The notes under the pieces: model-generated
Database searches by the model: none
What the model saw: only the letters and a program-made list of their open reading frames with translations
What the model was told of the DNA's origin: nothing
Translations under genes and position numbers: made by a program
Shown: positions 63,883 through 64,000 of the stretch, piece after piece
How the letters are laid out: each line of letters begins with the position of its first letter
Numbering within the stretch: the stretch's first letter is position 1
Assembly (NCBI GenBank): GCA_019565575.1
Contig: CP067379.1
Coordinates: 1,798,001 to 1,862,000, forward strand
Direction of reading: 5' to 3'
Length of the DNA stretch: 64,000 bases
Source: Flavobacterium covae
GTDB taxonomy: Bacteria; Bacteroidota; Bacteroidia; Flavobacteriales; Flavobacteriaceae

Positions 63883-63909
63883 AAGCACCTCATAGGAGGT
63901 GTTTTTTTG
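63883..63909 (+). terminator. Rho-independent terminator after the OmpA gene
   Basis: AGCACCTC and GAGGTGTT pair around an ATAG loop, followed by T run. It closes the adhesin operon. Confidence 0.85.
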
Positions 63910-64000
63910 TTAATAATTTTTGTTAATAGATTTATCTTTACTTGTTTAATGTGTTCTAATTCTTATTTTTGCTTTGCTATTTATAAAAAACAATAGGATA

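Overview
The window looks like a chromosomal segment of a low-GC member of the Flavobacteriaceae, probably Flavobacterium or a close relative. Signs of this are TonB receptors, a SusC/SusD pair, type 9 secretion (T9SS) sorting domains, a gliding-type adhesin with PorP/SprF and OmpA partners, TAnnTTTG promoter elements, and an rpsU gene carrying an unusually strong Shine-Dalgarno sequence. No phage, insertion sequence, rRNA or CRISPR array was seen.

Layout. 1-9636: metal uptake. It has a YtkA/FixH-like protein, a TonB receptor, MbnP and the MauG-type dihaem enzyme MbnH (a copper-handling set), then a small Cys protein, a second TonB receptor and a PepSY membrane protein with a Cys cluster. 9695-15291: a secreted GH19 chitinase, lysS, a lipoprotein, lipB and rnhB. 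15491-21898: SusC/SusD and a putative porin. 22049-28882: a cystathionine beta-synthase-like enzyme, DUF2851, PspC and helix-hairpin-helix proteins, an acyl-CoA dehydrogenase and an exported FAD amine oxidase. 29204-43939: the core translation and transcription block (rpsU, a Xer recombinase, hpf, four tRNAs, tuf, secE, nusG, rplK-rplA-rplJ-rplL, rpoB, rpoC). 44024-49029: two small proteins, prfC on the minus strand, and a histidine kinase/response regulator pair. 49344-63859: cell surface genes, namely a 50-residue membrane peptide, a T9SS type A protein, a roughly 2,930-residue repeat adhesin with a type B sorting domain, PorP/SprF and an OmpA-family protein.

The most striking pattern is in the errors. 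About twenty genes, including rplA, rplJ, rplL, rpoC and lysS, are broken by single-base indels, which cannot be true of a living cell. They fall into two classes. One is loss of one base from an A, T, G or C run. The other is gain of one C (or G on the other strand) inside CTTCAG/CTGAAG, giving CTTCCAG/CTGGAAG. I found twelve CTTCCAG/CTGGAAG sites: eleven lie exactly at a reading-frame break, and the twelfth disrupts the rpoB-rpoC intergenic hairpin. CTGAAG is the recognition sequence of AcuI/Eco57I-type enzymes, so the draft may be recording base modification at that motif. Coordinates for broken genes are given for the whole restored gene; every restored length is a multiple of three.
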